NCBI GenBank assembly: GCA_045537575.1
Contig: JAZSPU010000006.1
Coordinates: 1 to 64,000 of the forward strand
Reading direction: 5' to 3'
Length of the DNA stretch: 64,000 bases
Source: SIG607 sp045537575
GTDB taxonomy: Bacteria > Bacillota > Clostridia > Oscillospirales > Acutalibacteraceae
Positions 25,184 through 32,643 of this stretch are shown piece after piece; the first letter of the stretch is position 1; the number at the start of each line of letters is the position of its first letter. The position numbers and the translations under genes were made by a program. The notes under the pieces were generated by a model that saw nothing but the letters and a program-made list of their open reading frames with translations, made no database searches and was not told the origin of the DNA.

Positions 25184-25834
25184 ATGAGTATTAATAAAAA
25201 TTATGCAGTATTCGGTCTTGGACGATACGGCTTTGCCGTAGCTAAAGAACTTGTTGACAGCGGCGCTCAGGTTCTTGCAGTTGACACTAATCCCGATATT
25301 GTTAACGCTGCCAGTCTTTTTATTCCCGTTTGCAAATGCGCCGACGTTACCGACGAAGATGTAATTGAGCATCTCGGCATAAGAAATATGGATACAGTTA
25401 TTATTGCTATGGCAAAAAATTTCGAATCGTGTGTTATGGCAACCGCTCTTTGCAAGGAAGTGGGAGTAAAAACTGTAATTGTAAAATGCGCCGACGAAAT
25501 GCATCAGAAAATTTTAAGTAAAGTAGGCGCTGACATAACCGTATTTCCCGAAAAGGAATCAGGAATCCGCCTTGCAAAAAACATTTTAAGCTCAGGATTT
25601 GTGGATATGATAGAGCTTTCAGACGAGGTTTCTATGGTAGAGGTTGATATAAGACGTGACTGGATAGGAAAAAGTCTTGTTGAGCTAAATCTAAGAAAAA
25701 AATACGGCATAAATGTAGTCGCAATAAAGGAAAACAATAATATCTCTACCGATATTAATCCCACCTCTGCTTTAAATGAAAATATGAAGCTTATAGTTAT
25801 TGCCGATACAGACAGACTTTTAAAGCTTAAATAA
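25184..25834 (+). CDS. ktrA: Ktr potassium uptake regulatory subunit (KtrA)
   Basis: 216 residues, one RCK unit: Rossmann domain with VFGLGRYGFAVAKEL (9-23) and an Asp-ending second strand (VLAVDTNP), followed by a C-terminal TrkA_C domain (VEVDIRRDWIGKSLVEL). Binds ATP/ADP or c-di-AMP in the family and gates KtrB. AGGGTGA overlaps the ktrB stop; the in-frame GTG three codons earlier overlaps that signal and is rejected. Confidence 0.93.
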   Translation: MSINKNYAVFGLGRYGFAVAKELVDSGAQVLAVDTNPDIVNAASLFIPVCKCADVTDEDVIEHLGIRNMDTVIIAMAKNFESCVMATALCKEVGVKTVIVKCADEMHQKILSKVGADITVFPEKESGIRLAKNILSSGFVDMIELSDEVSMVEVDIRRDWIGKSLVELNLRKKYGINVVAIKENNNISTDINPTSALNENMKLIVIADTDRLLKLK

Positions 25835-25852
25835 GAAAATTTTGAAACAACA

Positions 25853-25884
25853 AAAGACGCGCACTTTTTCGAGTGCGCGTCTTT
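25853..25884. terminator. Bidirectional terminator
   Basis: 13-bp GC-rich stem AAAGACGCGCACT/AGTGCGCGTCTTT with a 6-base loop, between convergent ktrA and the AGCS gene. Confidence 0.85.
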
Positions 25885-25899
25885 AAGTTTTTGATTTAA

Positions 25900-27444
25900 T
25901 TATTCTTCTTCAGCAAGCGAGGCAACTACAGCTGCCTGAATATTTTCATCATAGGAAAGAACAGGAGCAACGTCCTTTTTCTTGATTTTTCTGTCAATAA
26001 AGTTCTTTGTAATCTTCATAACAAGCGGGAAGAGAACAACTACACCTATAAGGTTAGGTATCATCATAAGACCGTTGAAGGTATCAGAGATATCCCAAGC
26101 AAGAGAAGAGGAAAGAACAGCACCAAAGATAACTGTGCATACGTGGATAATTCTGAAAACAACGGTTGTTTTTGAACCGAAAAGATATTCCCAAGCCTTA
26201 GAACCATAGTGGGACCAGCCAAGTACGGTAGTAAATGCAAAGAGGAACATTGCAATTGCAATAAATCTCTGTCCGATATTACCCCAAGAGAATACTTGAT
26301 TAAATGCGCCGCCTACTAAGGTTGCATCGGTAAAGCCTGCAGCAATTTCACCTGTTTGTGCATTAAATACACCGCCGTTAAGACCGCCTGAGGTAAGTAC
26401 AACAAGAGCAGTCATAGTACATACAACCATAGTATCAGCAAATACCTCGAAGATACCCCACATACCCTGCTTAACAGGTTCTTTTATATTAGAGTTGGAG
26501 TGCACCATAACAGAAGAACCGAGACCTGCTTCGTTGGAGAATACACCGCGCTTAAAGCCGTTGGTCATAGCAACTATTACACCGCCGATACCGCCGCCCA
26601 CAAAAGCTTCGGGAGCAAATGCGTTCGAGAAAATAGCCTTGAATGCAGGAATAATAGCATTGTAGTTTATACCGATAATAATAAGAGAACCTGCTACAAA
26701 AAGAACCACCATAAAGGGAACGATTTTTTCAGCAACACCTGCAATACGCTTAAGACCGCCTAAAGTAATAAGAGCGGTAAGCGCCATAATAACAACACCT
26801 AAAACAAGGTTATAAAGGGAAATGTTGCCGAATACAGTAATAGAAGAAAGGGACTCAACGTTAAATGCTGCTGCTACGTTAGCAACAATCTTATTAACCT
26901 GTCCCATACTACCGATACCGAAAGAAGCGAGCATGGTAAAGATACAGAAAAGAACAGCGAGAACGGAACCTATCCATTTACAACCCTTTTTCTTGCCAAG
27001 ACCGTCTTTAAGATAGTACATAGCACCGCCGGACCATTCATCCTTAGCATTCTTTCTGCGGAAATACATACCGAGCACGTTTTCGGAATAGTTGGTCATC
27101 ATACCAAGGAATGCTGCAACCCACATCCAGAATACAGCGCCTGCGCCACCGATACAAATAGCAGCGGCAACACCTGCGATATTACCTGTACCTACAGTTG
27201 CGGCAAGGGCGGTACAAAGAGCCTGAAAGGGAGAAATAGAACCCTTTTCCTTGCTGTGCTTAATTACGTCCTTGTGGAACATACTTCCTATGGTGTTTTT
27301 CCACCAAAGACGAAGGTGAGAAATCTGGAACACTTTGGTTACCAAGGTCATGAGAATACCGGTACCGATAAGAAGAATAAGTCCCGGAAGTCCCCAAACG
27401 ACGCCGTTTATTTCGCCGTTTATTTCTGCGATTTTGTCTAACAT
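25900..27444 (-). CDS. AGCS family sodium:alanine/glycine symporter
   Basis: 514 residues, about 11 membrane helices. Diagnostic AGCS pattern: LILLIGTGILMTLVTKVFQ, ALCTALAATVGTGNIAGVAAAI near residue 85, WMWVAAFLGMMTNYSENVLG, GMYYLK-like DEWSGGAMYYLKDG, NGFKRGVFSNEAGLGSS and AFTTVLGWSHYGSKAWEYLFG. It imports alanine or glycine with Na+. GGAGG precedes the ATG. The 250-base leader holds a tandem glycine riboswitch, which makes glycine the likely physiological substrate. Confidence 0.96.
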   Translation of the reverse strand: MLDKIAEINGEINGVVWGLPGLILLIGTGILMTLVTKVFQISHLRLWWKNTIGSMFHKDVIKHSKEKGSISPFQALCTALAATVGTGNIAGVAAAICIGGAGAVFWMWVAAFLGMMTNYSENVLGMYFRRKNAKDEWSGGAMYYLKDGLGKKKGCKWIGSVLAVLFCIFTMLASFGIGSMGQVNKIVANVAAAFNVESLSSITVFGNISLYNLVLGVVIMALTALITLGGLKRIAGVAEKIVPFMVVLFVAGSLIIIGINYNAIIPAFKAIFSNAFAPEAFVGGGIGGVIVAMTNGFKRGVFSNEAGLGSSVMVHSNSNIKEPVKQGMWGIFEVFADTMVVCTMTALVVLTSGGLNGGVFNAQTGEIAAGFTDATLVGGAFNQVFSWGNIGQRFIAIAMFLFAFTTVLGWSHYGSKAWEYLFGSKTTVVFRIIHVCTVIFGAVLSSSLAWDISDTFNGLMMIPNLIGVVVLFPLVMKITKNFIDRKIKKKDVAPVLSYDENIQAAVVASLAEEE

Positions 27445-27457
27445 TTAAAATTCCTCC

Positions 27458-27695
27458 TTAAAATTAAAAACTGCCCTTAGTAATAAAGACAGTCTCCGGA
27501 GCAAAATCTATCCCTTTAGGAAAGATTTTAAATTGCTCTGTCCTTTTGCCTGAGAGATTTGCGCCTTCGCGCTTTCACCTTCGGCATCCAATTTAATGGA
27601 CTTCTCCAGAGTGCCATCCGCTTACAGTCTTTTCGGTTTCCCGAGCCTGAGAGTGTTACTCCTTCGGCAGCAGAGCTTTTCCTGCAAGTTTCTTC
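27458..27695 (-). promoter_or_regulatory. Tandem glycine riboswitch with terminator, controlling the AGCS symporter
   Basis: Read on the minus strand. Aptamer 1 (about 27690-27615) contains CTGCCGAAGGAG and ACTCTCAGG. Aptamer 2 (about 27612-27535) contains CTCTGGAGAAG, TGCCGAAGGTG, TCTCTCAGGCAAAAGGACAG. These are the conserved glycine-aptamer blocks. The expression platform has a stem CTGTCTT/AAGGGCAG (27492-27471) followed by a T-rich run, an intrinsic terminator just before the ribosome binding site. An alternative upstream stem pairs AAAATCT with AGATTTT. Aptamer 1 carries an extra small GC hairpin (CTCGGGAAACCGA). Whether glycine turns expression on or off is not decided here. Confidence 0.9.
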
Positions 27696-27717
27696 TGACA
27701 TTAAATTTTACCTACAC

Positions 27718-27746
27718 ATTATATTATAATAAGTCAAATTTTGCAA
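27718..27746 (-). promoter_or_regulatory. Promoter of the riboswitch transcript
   Basis: Minus strand TTGCAA, 17 bp, TATAAT, placing the start about 20 bases before aptamer 1. Confidence 0.65.
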
Positions 27747-27796
27747 CTAAAAATTTACAAAAAATTTATCTTTGTTAATTTTAGTAGAAAAAACAG

Positions 27797-27825
27797 TTGA
27801 AAAAACTATAGTTTTGTGGGATAAT
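27797..27825 (+). promoter_or_regulatory. Promoter of asnA-hpt, with a palindrome in the spacer
   Basis: TTGAAA, 17 bp, GATAAT. The spacer contains AAACTATAGTTT (27802-27813), a perfect 12-bp palindrome that could be an operator. Confidence 0.6.
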
Positions 27826-27856
27826 AATACATATTTTAAAGAATGAGGTAATCTTT

Positions 27857-28864
27857 GTGCACAGTTTGATTATTCCTAAAGATTATAAATCCATTTTAAC
27901 TCTTCGTCAAACCGAAGTAGCTATTAAAAAGGTAAAGGACTTTTTTGAGCGTGACCTTGCTATTGAGCTTGGTCTTATTCGTGTTTCCGCTCCCCTTTTT
28001 GTTGATAAGGACAGCGGTATGAACGATACCCTTAACGGCACCGAAAGGGCTGTTTCCTTTGATATAAAGGATACAGGACACACAATGGAAATTGTTCATT
28101 CCCTTGCAAAGTGGAAGCGTGATGCTCTTTCCCGTTACGGTTTTGGGCGCGGAGAAGGTCTTTATACCGATATGAACGCCATAAGACGTGACGAGGACCT
28201 TGACAATATCCATTCGGTTTTCGTTGACCAATGGGACTGGGAAAAGGTTATTGATAAAAGTGACCGCAATATAGATGTGCTTAAGGAAAACGTTCGCGCA
28301 GTTTATGCAGCCCTTAAGCATACCGAAACCTATATTGCAGAGGAATATGATTTTATAAACCGCTTTTTACCTGACGAAATCTTCTTTATAACCACTCAGG
28401 AGCTTTACGATAAATACCCCACCCTTACCGCTAAAGAGCGCGAAAAGGCTATTGCTAAGGAATACGGCGCAGTATTTATTATGCAAATAGGCGGAAAGCT
28501 TTCAAACGGCGAGCTTCACGACGGCAGAGCCCCCGACTATGACGACTGGACCTTAAATGGCGACATTATCGTTTATTATCCCGTTTTGGACATAGCGCTT
28601 GAACTTTCCTCTATGGGAATAAGAGTTGACGAAGAAGCGCTTTTAAAGCAGCTTCAAATACGCGGCGCAACCGAGAGAAAAGAGCTTCCCTTCCACAAAG
28701 CGCTGTTAGAAGGAAAGCTTCCCTACACTATCGGCGGCGGAATAGGTCAGTCAAGAATGTGTATGTTCTTCCTTAAAAAAGCCCATATCGGCGAAGTGCA
28801 GTCTTCCTTCTGGAGTGAAGATATGATTAAAGAGTGTTATGACCACGGAATAGAACTTTTGTAG
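27857..28864 (+). CDS. asnA: Aspartate-ammonia ligase (asparagine synthetase A)
   Basis: 335 residues, full length. Makes asparagine from aspartate, ammonia and ATP; fold related to class II aminoacyl-tRNA synthetases. Motifs: VSAPLFVDKDSGMNDTLNG, FDIKDTGHTMEIVHSLAKWKR, LYTDMNAIRRDED, HSVFVDQWDWEK and C-terminal YTIGGGIGQSRMCM. The start is GTG, with GAGGT seven bases upstream; no ATG fits. Twelve bases separate it from hpt. Confidence 0.97.
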   Translation: MHSLIIPKDYKSILTLRQTEVAIKKVKDFFERDLAIELGLIRVSAPLFVDKDSGMNDTLNGTERAVSFDIKDTGHTMEIVHSLAKWKRDALSRYGFGRGEGLYTDMNAIRRDEDLDNIHSVFVDQWDWEKVIDKSDRNIDVLKENVRAVYAALKHTETYIAEEYDFINRFLPDEIFFITTQELYDKYPTLTAKEREKAIAKEYGAVFIMQIGGKLSNGELHDGRAPDYDDWTLNGDIIVYYPVLDIALELSSMGIRVDEEALLKQLQIRGATERKELPFHKALLEGKLPYTIGGGIGQSRMCMFFLKKAHIGEVQSSFWSEDMIKECYDHGIELL

Positions 28865-28876
28865 TGGTGAAGGATT

Positions 28877-29431
28877 ATGAAAGAAATAAAAGACGTAAAA
28901 GATTTTAACAGCAGAATTAAAAGAGTGCTTATAACCGAGGAAGAAATAAGTGCGGCTATCAAAAAGGCAGGAAAGGTTATTGATTCCTACTATGACGGCA
29001 GACCTATTCTTTTAGTCAGCGTACTTAAAGGCGCCTTTGTATTTATGGCAGACCTTTGCCGCGCTGTAAGCGTACCCTGTGAAATCGGTTTTATGTGCGC
29101 TAAAAGTTATTATGCAGGTACCACCTCTTCGGGCGTTGTGCAAATAACAATGGACCTTGAGCAAGACGTTAGCAACTATCACGTTATTATTGTTGAAGAT
29201 ATTATTGATACAGGCAGAACCCTTAAGGATATCTATAAGCTTTTAAGCGCAAGAAATCCCCTTTCCCTTCACGTTATCACCCTTCTCGATAAACCCGAAA
29301 GACGAGTAGTTGATTTTACTGCCGACCTTTCACTGTTTACCATTGAAGACCATTTTGTTATAGGCTACGGTCTCGACTGCGGTGAATATTACAGAAATTT
29401 ACCATACATAGCAGAGTATAGCGAAGAATAA
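28877..29431 (+). CDS. hpt: Hypoxanthine phosphoribosyltransferase
   Basis: 184 residues. Purine salvage enzyme making IMP or GMP from hypoxanthine or guanine and PRPP. PRPP-binding loop VIIVEDIIDTGRTL near 112-125, LLVSVLKGAFVFMADL near 52, flexible-loop region KSYYAGTTSSG near 78, and C-terminal DFVIGYGLD-type segment (HFVIGYGLDCGEYYRNLPYIA). Shares a transcript with asnA. Confidence 0.96.
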   Translation: MKEIKDVKDFNSRIKRVLITEEEISAAIKKAGKVIDSYYDGRPILLVSVLKGAFVFMADLCRAVSVPCEIGFMCAKSYYAGTTSSGVVQITMDLEQDVSNYHVIIVEDIIDTGRTLKDIYKLLSARNPLSLHVITLLDKPERRVVDFTADLSLFTIEDHFVIGYGLDCGEYYRNLPYIAEYSEE

Positions 29432-29446
29432 GAGAATAGATATTCA

Positions 29447-29479
29447 CCCCCTATTCCCTATCCCCTACTCCCTATTCCC
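29447..29479 (-). repeat. G-rich heptamer repeat (G-quadruplex-like) after hpt
   Basis: Five runs of 3-5 G on the minus strand (complement of C-runs at 29447-51, 29456-58, 29462-65, 29470-72, 29477-79) with A/T-rich gaps of 3-4 bases, a degenerate GGGARTA repeat. Related tracts lie at 30781-30801 and 37494-37525. Confidence 0.6.
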
Positions 29480-29490
29480 TGAAATAAAAC

Positions 29491-29516
29491 AAAACCGAGT
29501 CTTTCGACTCGGTTTT
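29491..29516. terminator. Bidirectional terminator
   Basis: 11-bp stem AAAACCGAGTC/GACTCGGTTTT with loop TTTC. The stem can extend outward through AAATAAAAC/GTTTTATTT with a small bulge. Confidence 0.85.
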
Positions 29517-29521
29517 TTGTT

Positions 29522-30559
29522 TTATTTCTTATAAGTTTCAAGAAGCTCGGGGGGATTTTTCTTAAGTTCGCTGAGAAGTTCGCTTAAAGAACCCGTTGCA
29601 AGTGCAATTCTTTCATCAGCAGCGCCGTAGTAAATTCTGATTTCGTCCTTTTCTTCATTGGCAAGTGCGCCGCAAGCAAAGGTTACGTTTTCGGCTCTGC
29701 CGTAAATTTCATAATCGGTGTTGGGGGTTAAAATAGGCTTATCAAGGATACCGATAATCTTTGTGGGATCCTCTAAATCCATAAGCATTGCAGAAAGGCT
29801 GTAGCACCACTCTCTGTTTTCGATATAAACGCCGTGAAAAATTTCAAGCCAACCCTCTTTAGTCTTAATGGGAGGAGTGGGGCCTACCTTGTAATTAGCA
29901 AAGGAATTACAGGGATAAAGGAAGGGACGGTGTCTGCCCCAGTGAATCATATCGGGAGAATAGGAAATCCACATACCGTGGGTTAATTCATCATCAAGGC
30001 TGTGGCCGGGCGCTTTAACACGGGCAATACCGTAAGGACGGTCAAGACGAACGTAGTCGCCGTTTATCTTTTCGGGGAAAAGACAGGGTACGCGGTTAAT
30101 GGGCAGAGCAATACACTCAACAAATTCCAAGGTTTTAAAGTCCTTGGTTTTCTCAAGAAGAGCGCAAGGGCCTATATCTCTGCCAATGGGAGGATGAACC
30201 TGACCGGGACGTACAATATAATATGTATCGCCTATCTGAGTAACTCTGGGATCAATAATCCAGCCGTCGTATCTGCCGGGAACGTTCGGCGCCCAATCTC
30301 TGTATTTACAAAGAGGTTCGGGGTTGATGTCAAAGTTAATACCGTCTTCACTTGTAGCAACGTGAATACCTGTAAGGCTTCCGCGCTCGTCACGCTCTTT
30401 ATAAATAGCGGCAACAAGTAAAAGATATTTGCCTTCAAACATTACCTGTCCGCAGTTAAATACCGAAACTGCAGGAATGGGAAAATTCTCTGCCGTTATA
30501 ATGGGATTGCCCTCATAACGATGCATTATATATTCTTCGCCTCTGAATTTTTCAATCAT
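29522..30559 (-). CDS. Glycoside hydrolase family 130 phosphorylase (mannoside type)
   Basis: 345 residues, five-bladed beta-propeller. GH130 blocks: RYEGNPIITAEN at the start, FNCGQVMFEGKYLLL, WIIDPRVTQIGDTYYI with the catalytic Asp, DRPYGIARV, KVGPTPPIKTKEGWLEIFHGV and PNTDYEIYGRAENVTFACG. Enzymes of the family phosphorolyse beta-mannosides such as mannosyl-glucose, mannosyl-GlcNAc or mannooligosaccharides. No transport genes sit next to it, so the natural substrate is open. A strong AAGGAGG sets the start. Confidence 0.92.
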   Translation of the reverse strand: MIEKFRGEEYIMHRYEGNPIITAENFPIPAVSVFNCGQVMFEGKYLLLVAAIYKERDERGSLTGIHVATSEDGINFDINPEPLCKYRDWAPNVPGRYDGWIIDPRVTQIGDTYYIVRPGQVHPPIGRDIGPCALLEKTKDFKTLEFVECIALPINRVPCLFPEKINGDYVRLDRPYGIARVKAPGHSLDDELTHGMWISYSPDMIHWGRHRPFLYPCNSFANYKVGPTPPIKTKEGWLEIFHGVYIENREWCYSLSAMLMDLEDPTKIIGILDKPILTPNTDYEIYGRAENVTFACGALANEEKDEIRIYYGAADERIALATGSLSELLSELKKNPPELLETYKK

Positions 30560-30587
30560 AAGAATACCTCCTTCTTTTTATATTTTT

Positions 30588-30616
30588 ATAATAGCATAAT
30601 AAATAATCTTTCACAA
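30588..30616 (-). promoter_or_regulatory. Promoter of the GH130 gene
   Basis: Minus strand TTGTGA, 17 bp, TATTAT. Confidence 0.5.
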
Positions 30617-30672
30617 GACAAAAATACTCGGATTTTCGGACAAAAATTTTCACTCTTTGCAGTATAGATATG

Positions 30673-30778
30673 CAACGCTATGCGTTGATGCCATACAGTC
30701 CGCTTCGCGAACTGATTATATACACCTTCGGTGATTTAAACAGACGACGCCGCATTTCTGCGACGTCGTCTGTTTAAA
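30673..30778. repeat. Hairpin array C ending in a long stem-loop
   Basis: Three mini-hairpins, CAACGC-TAT-GCGTTG (30673-30687), CAGTCCGC-TTC-GCGAACTG (30696-30714) and CACC-TTC-GGTG (30723-30733), with spacers ATGCCATA and ATTATATA. A 15-bp perfect stem follows (TTTAAACAGACGACG, 30735-30749, and 30764-30778). The second hairpin nearly repeats one in array A (7935-7953). A short G-rich tract follows at 30781-30801. Confidence 0.75.
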
Positions 30779-30817
30779 AAGGGGATAGGGATGAATAGGG
30801 GCAAAATAAATATAGAG

Positions 30818-31558
30818 TCATAAAAGTGACATTTGGCTGAAAACTGAGTTTTTATCAATTTTTATGCGGATTTCCAGAGAATTTTCGGTATCCTTTTGCC
30901 TGAAATTCACGGGAATCCCTGCGTCTCTTACACTTTCGGTAAGCTGTTTTACGCTGTTAAGAAAAAATCGTGTGTCTTTTATGGGAGGAAGCCGTTTTTC
31001 ATTTTCCTTAATGCTCTTTTTTTCTTCACATTTTGAAAACTTCGTTTCACTTTCTTCCTTGCTTTCAAACAAAGCCGTAATATCCTTTATTGAAAGTTTT
31101 TGTTTTACTGCTTTTGTCTTTAGCTTTTCGGGAAGTGTGGCGACCTTTATTATTTTTTCAAGTTCTCCCGTGGTAAAGGAAAGGGTACGCGCAACGCTGG
31201 GTAGCGAATATTTTTTGCACAGTTCGTAAAGCCTGTCCGCTTCTTCAATTAAAGAGATTTCCTGACCTAAGTTTTCTTCGGTTGCTCGGTAAAGCTCGGC
31301 ATCAAAAAAATCGGTCACTATGCAAGGAATTTTTTTAATCCCTGCAATGATACAGGCTTTTATGCGCCTTTCCCCGCTTATTACCTCGTAGCCGTCATAG
31401 GTTTCTCTAACTGCTACGGGTATCAGCAATCCGTTTTCTCTTATACTTTCCGATAAAAGAAAGAGTTTATAACGGTCATATTCTTTTTGCACTTCTCTTG
31501 GGGGTATTATTTCAGACGGGTTCAAAAAGATTAGCCGTTTAAAATATGCCTCTTTCAC
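30818..31558 (-). CDS. ParB/Noc-like chromosome-binding protein
   Basis: 246 residues. The ParB N-terminal domain begins LNPSEIIPPRE and includes SIRENGLLIPVAVRE and the CTP-binding signature GERRIKA. Then comes an ENLGQEISLIEEADRLYELCKKY block and a helix-turn-helix region (SLPSVARTLSFTTGELEKII). The C-terminal ~90 residues are lysine/glutamate-rich. The start is GTG with GGAGG seven bases upstream; a longer reading frame with an ATG 48 codons earlier would cover the promoter. Position near rsmG-mnmG-mnmE matches noc or spo0J in Bacillota, but an opposite-strand gene separates it from rsmG and no parA is visible. Confidence 0.85.
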   Translation of the reverse strand: MKEAYFKRLIFLNPSEIIPPREVQKEYDRYKLFLLSESIRENGLLIPVAVRETYDGYEVISGERRIKACIIAGIKKIPCIVTDFFDAELYRATEENLGQEISLIEEADRLYELCKKYSLPSVARTLSFTTGELEKIIKVATLPEKLKTKAVKQKLSIKDITALFESKEESETKFSKCEEKKSIKENEKRLPPIKDTRFFLNSVKQLTESVRDAGIPVNFRQKDTENSLEIRIKIDKNSVFSQMSLL

Positions 31559-31570
31559 TTTTATACCTCC

Positions 31571-31623
31571 TGCCGAAACCCCTTCGGCAAGAAAATAGTA
31601 GCACAGATTTCCCCCCTTTTCAA
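31571..31623 (-). promoter_or_regulatory. Promoter and 5' leader hairpin of the ParB-like gene
   Basis: Minus strand TTGAAA (31623-31618), 17 bp, TACTAT (31600-31595). The short leader contains a 7-bp stem TGCCGAA/TTCGGCA (31571-31589) immediately before the GGAGG ribosome binding site. Confidence 0.55.
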
Positions 31624-31745
31624 GAAAAATACATCGACAAAAAACCTCTAAAACAGCGCCTTTTTTATCACTTTTTTCCTCTGCCGACAAAGTCTTTGTC
31701 ATAATAGGTTAAAACTTAAAAATCTCTGCGATATTTTCTTCATTA

Positions 31746-31774
31746 TTGAAAAAATTTTCCTTTTGTGATAGAAT
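31746..31774 (+). promoter_or_regulatory. Promoter of the SHOCT membrane protein
   Basis: TTGAAA, 17 bp, TAGAAT, 23 bases before the start codon. Confidence 0.6.
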
Positions 31775-31797
31775 AATTTTACAAAGGAGTGATAGTA

Positions 31798-32601
31798 ATG
31801 AAAGAAAATATAAAATATCCTTTCCCTACAGCCGCAATTTTGCTATTTGTTTCATCGTTTTTTTATTTTTTAAGTATTGTTTTTACCGATGAATTGCCCT
31901 ACGCATTTTCCGATTTTATTTTCCCCGCTTTAATACGTTTTTTTGGTGTAATACTATTAGGCATATTTCTGTTGGTTAAACGTTTGCCTGTGGCAACACT
32001 TATAACATTTTCTTCACTTATAATAGCGCAGTTTGCCGATATGGTTATTTATGTACGTGCAAGTATATATTATCTTTCAACAGAAGACACTTCAACCTTG
32101 CTATTTAAAGATTTATTTTTACTTATAACTCTTGTTTTCGTGTTTCTACTTTCCTTTACTAACGTGGTTTCAGGCGGTTTTAAGAAATTTTCAAAGGTAT
32201 GGTTTATAGGCATTATTCTTTCATCTATTTCGTACTTTTTGGATTTCGTTATTATGGCAACCTACACAGAGTATTTCCCTGCTGATTTTGAAGATATTAT
32301 TTTTTCAAATATTTTCGGTAATATTTTCTTATGTATAGCTCTTTGTCTTGTTTCCGGTTGGTTTAAAAGGGTTGTCGATAATCAAAGCATTATCGAGGAA
32401 ACGGTTTACGTTCCCGAGGCGGCATACGTTATTCCTGATGCTGAAAGCGTTTATATTTCACCGACGGTTAAAGTACCTGAAGAACCCATTAAGCAATTTG
32501 ATGATGCAAATGAACTACGCAAATACAAAGCCCTTTTCGATGAAGGCGTTATAACCGAAGAGGAATTTGAGCAAAAGAAAAAGAAAATTTTAGATATTTA
32601 A
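31798..32601 (+). CDS. Membrane protein with C-terminal SHOCT domain
   Basis: 267 residues. Six or so hydrophobic segments in the first ~190 residues (near 8-30, 38-58, 62-85, 103-125, 132-155, 162-185). A linker rich in Val, Pro and Glu follows, then a SHOCT motif at the very end (LRKYKALFDEGVITEEEFEQKKKKIL). SHOCT domains are short oligomerisation modules of unknown precise role. AAGGAG sets the start; an in-frame GTG three codons before is rejected. The gene interrupts the usual rsmG-parB neighbourhood on the opposite strand. Confidence 0.85.
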   Translation: MKENIKYPFPTAAILLFVSSFFYFLSIVFTDELPYAFSDFIFPALIRFFGVILLGIFLLVKRLPVATLITFSSLIIAQFADMVIYVRASIYYLSTEDTSTLLFKDLFLLITLVFVFLLSFTNVVSGGFKKFSKVWFIGIILSSISYFLDFVIMATYTEYFPADFEDIIFSNIFGNIFLCIALCLVSGWFKRVVDNQSIIEETVYVPEAAYVIPDAESVYISPTVKVPEEPIKQFDDANELRKYKALFDEGVITEEEFEQKKKKILDI

Positions 32602-32605
32602 AAAC

Positions 32606-32639
32606 AAAACCGCAACTCATTACTGTGAGTTGCGGTTTT
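32606..32639. terminator. Bidirectional terminator
   Basis: 14-bp stem AAAACCGCAACTCA/TGAGTTGCGGTTTT with a 6-base loop, between convergent genes. Confidence 0.87.
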
Positions 32640-32643
32640 ATTT

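Noticed and set aside
31559..31702. 48-codon N-terminal extension of the ParB-like protein
   Set aside because: It has no ribosome binding site, runs across the promoter at 31595-31623 and has no ParB-like sequence; the GTG at 31558 has GGAGG.
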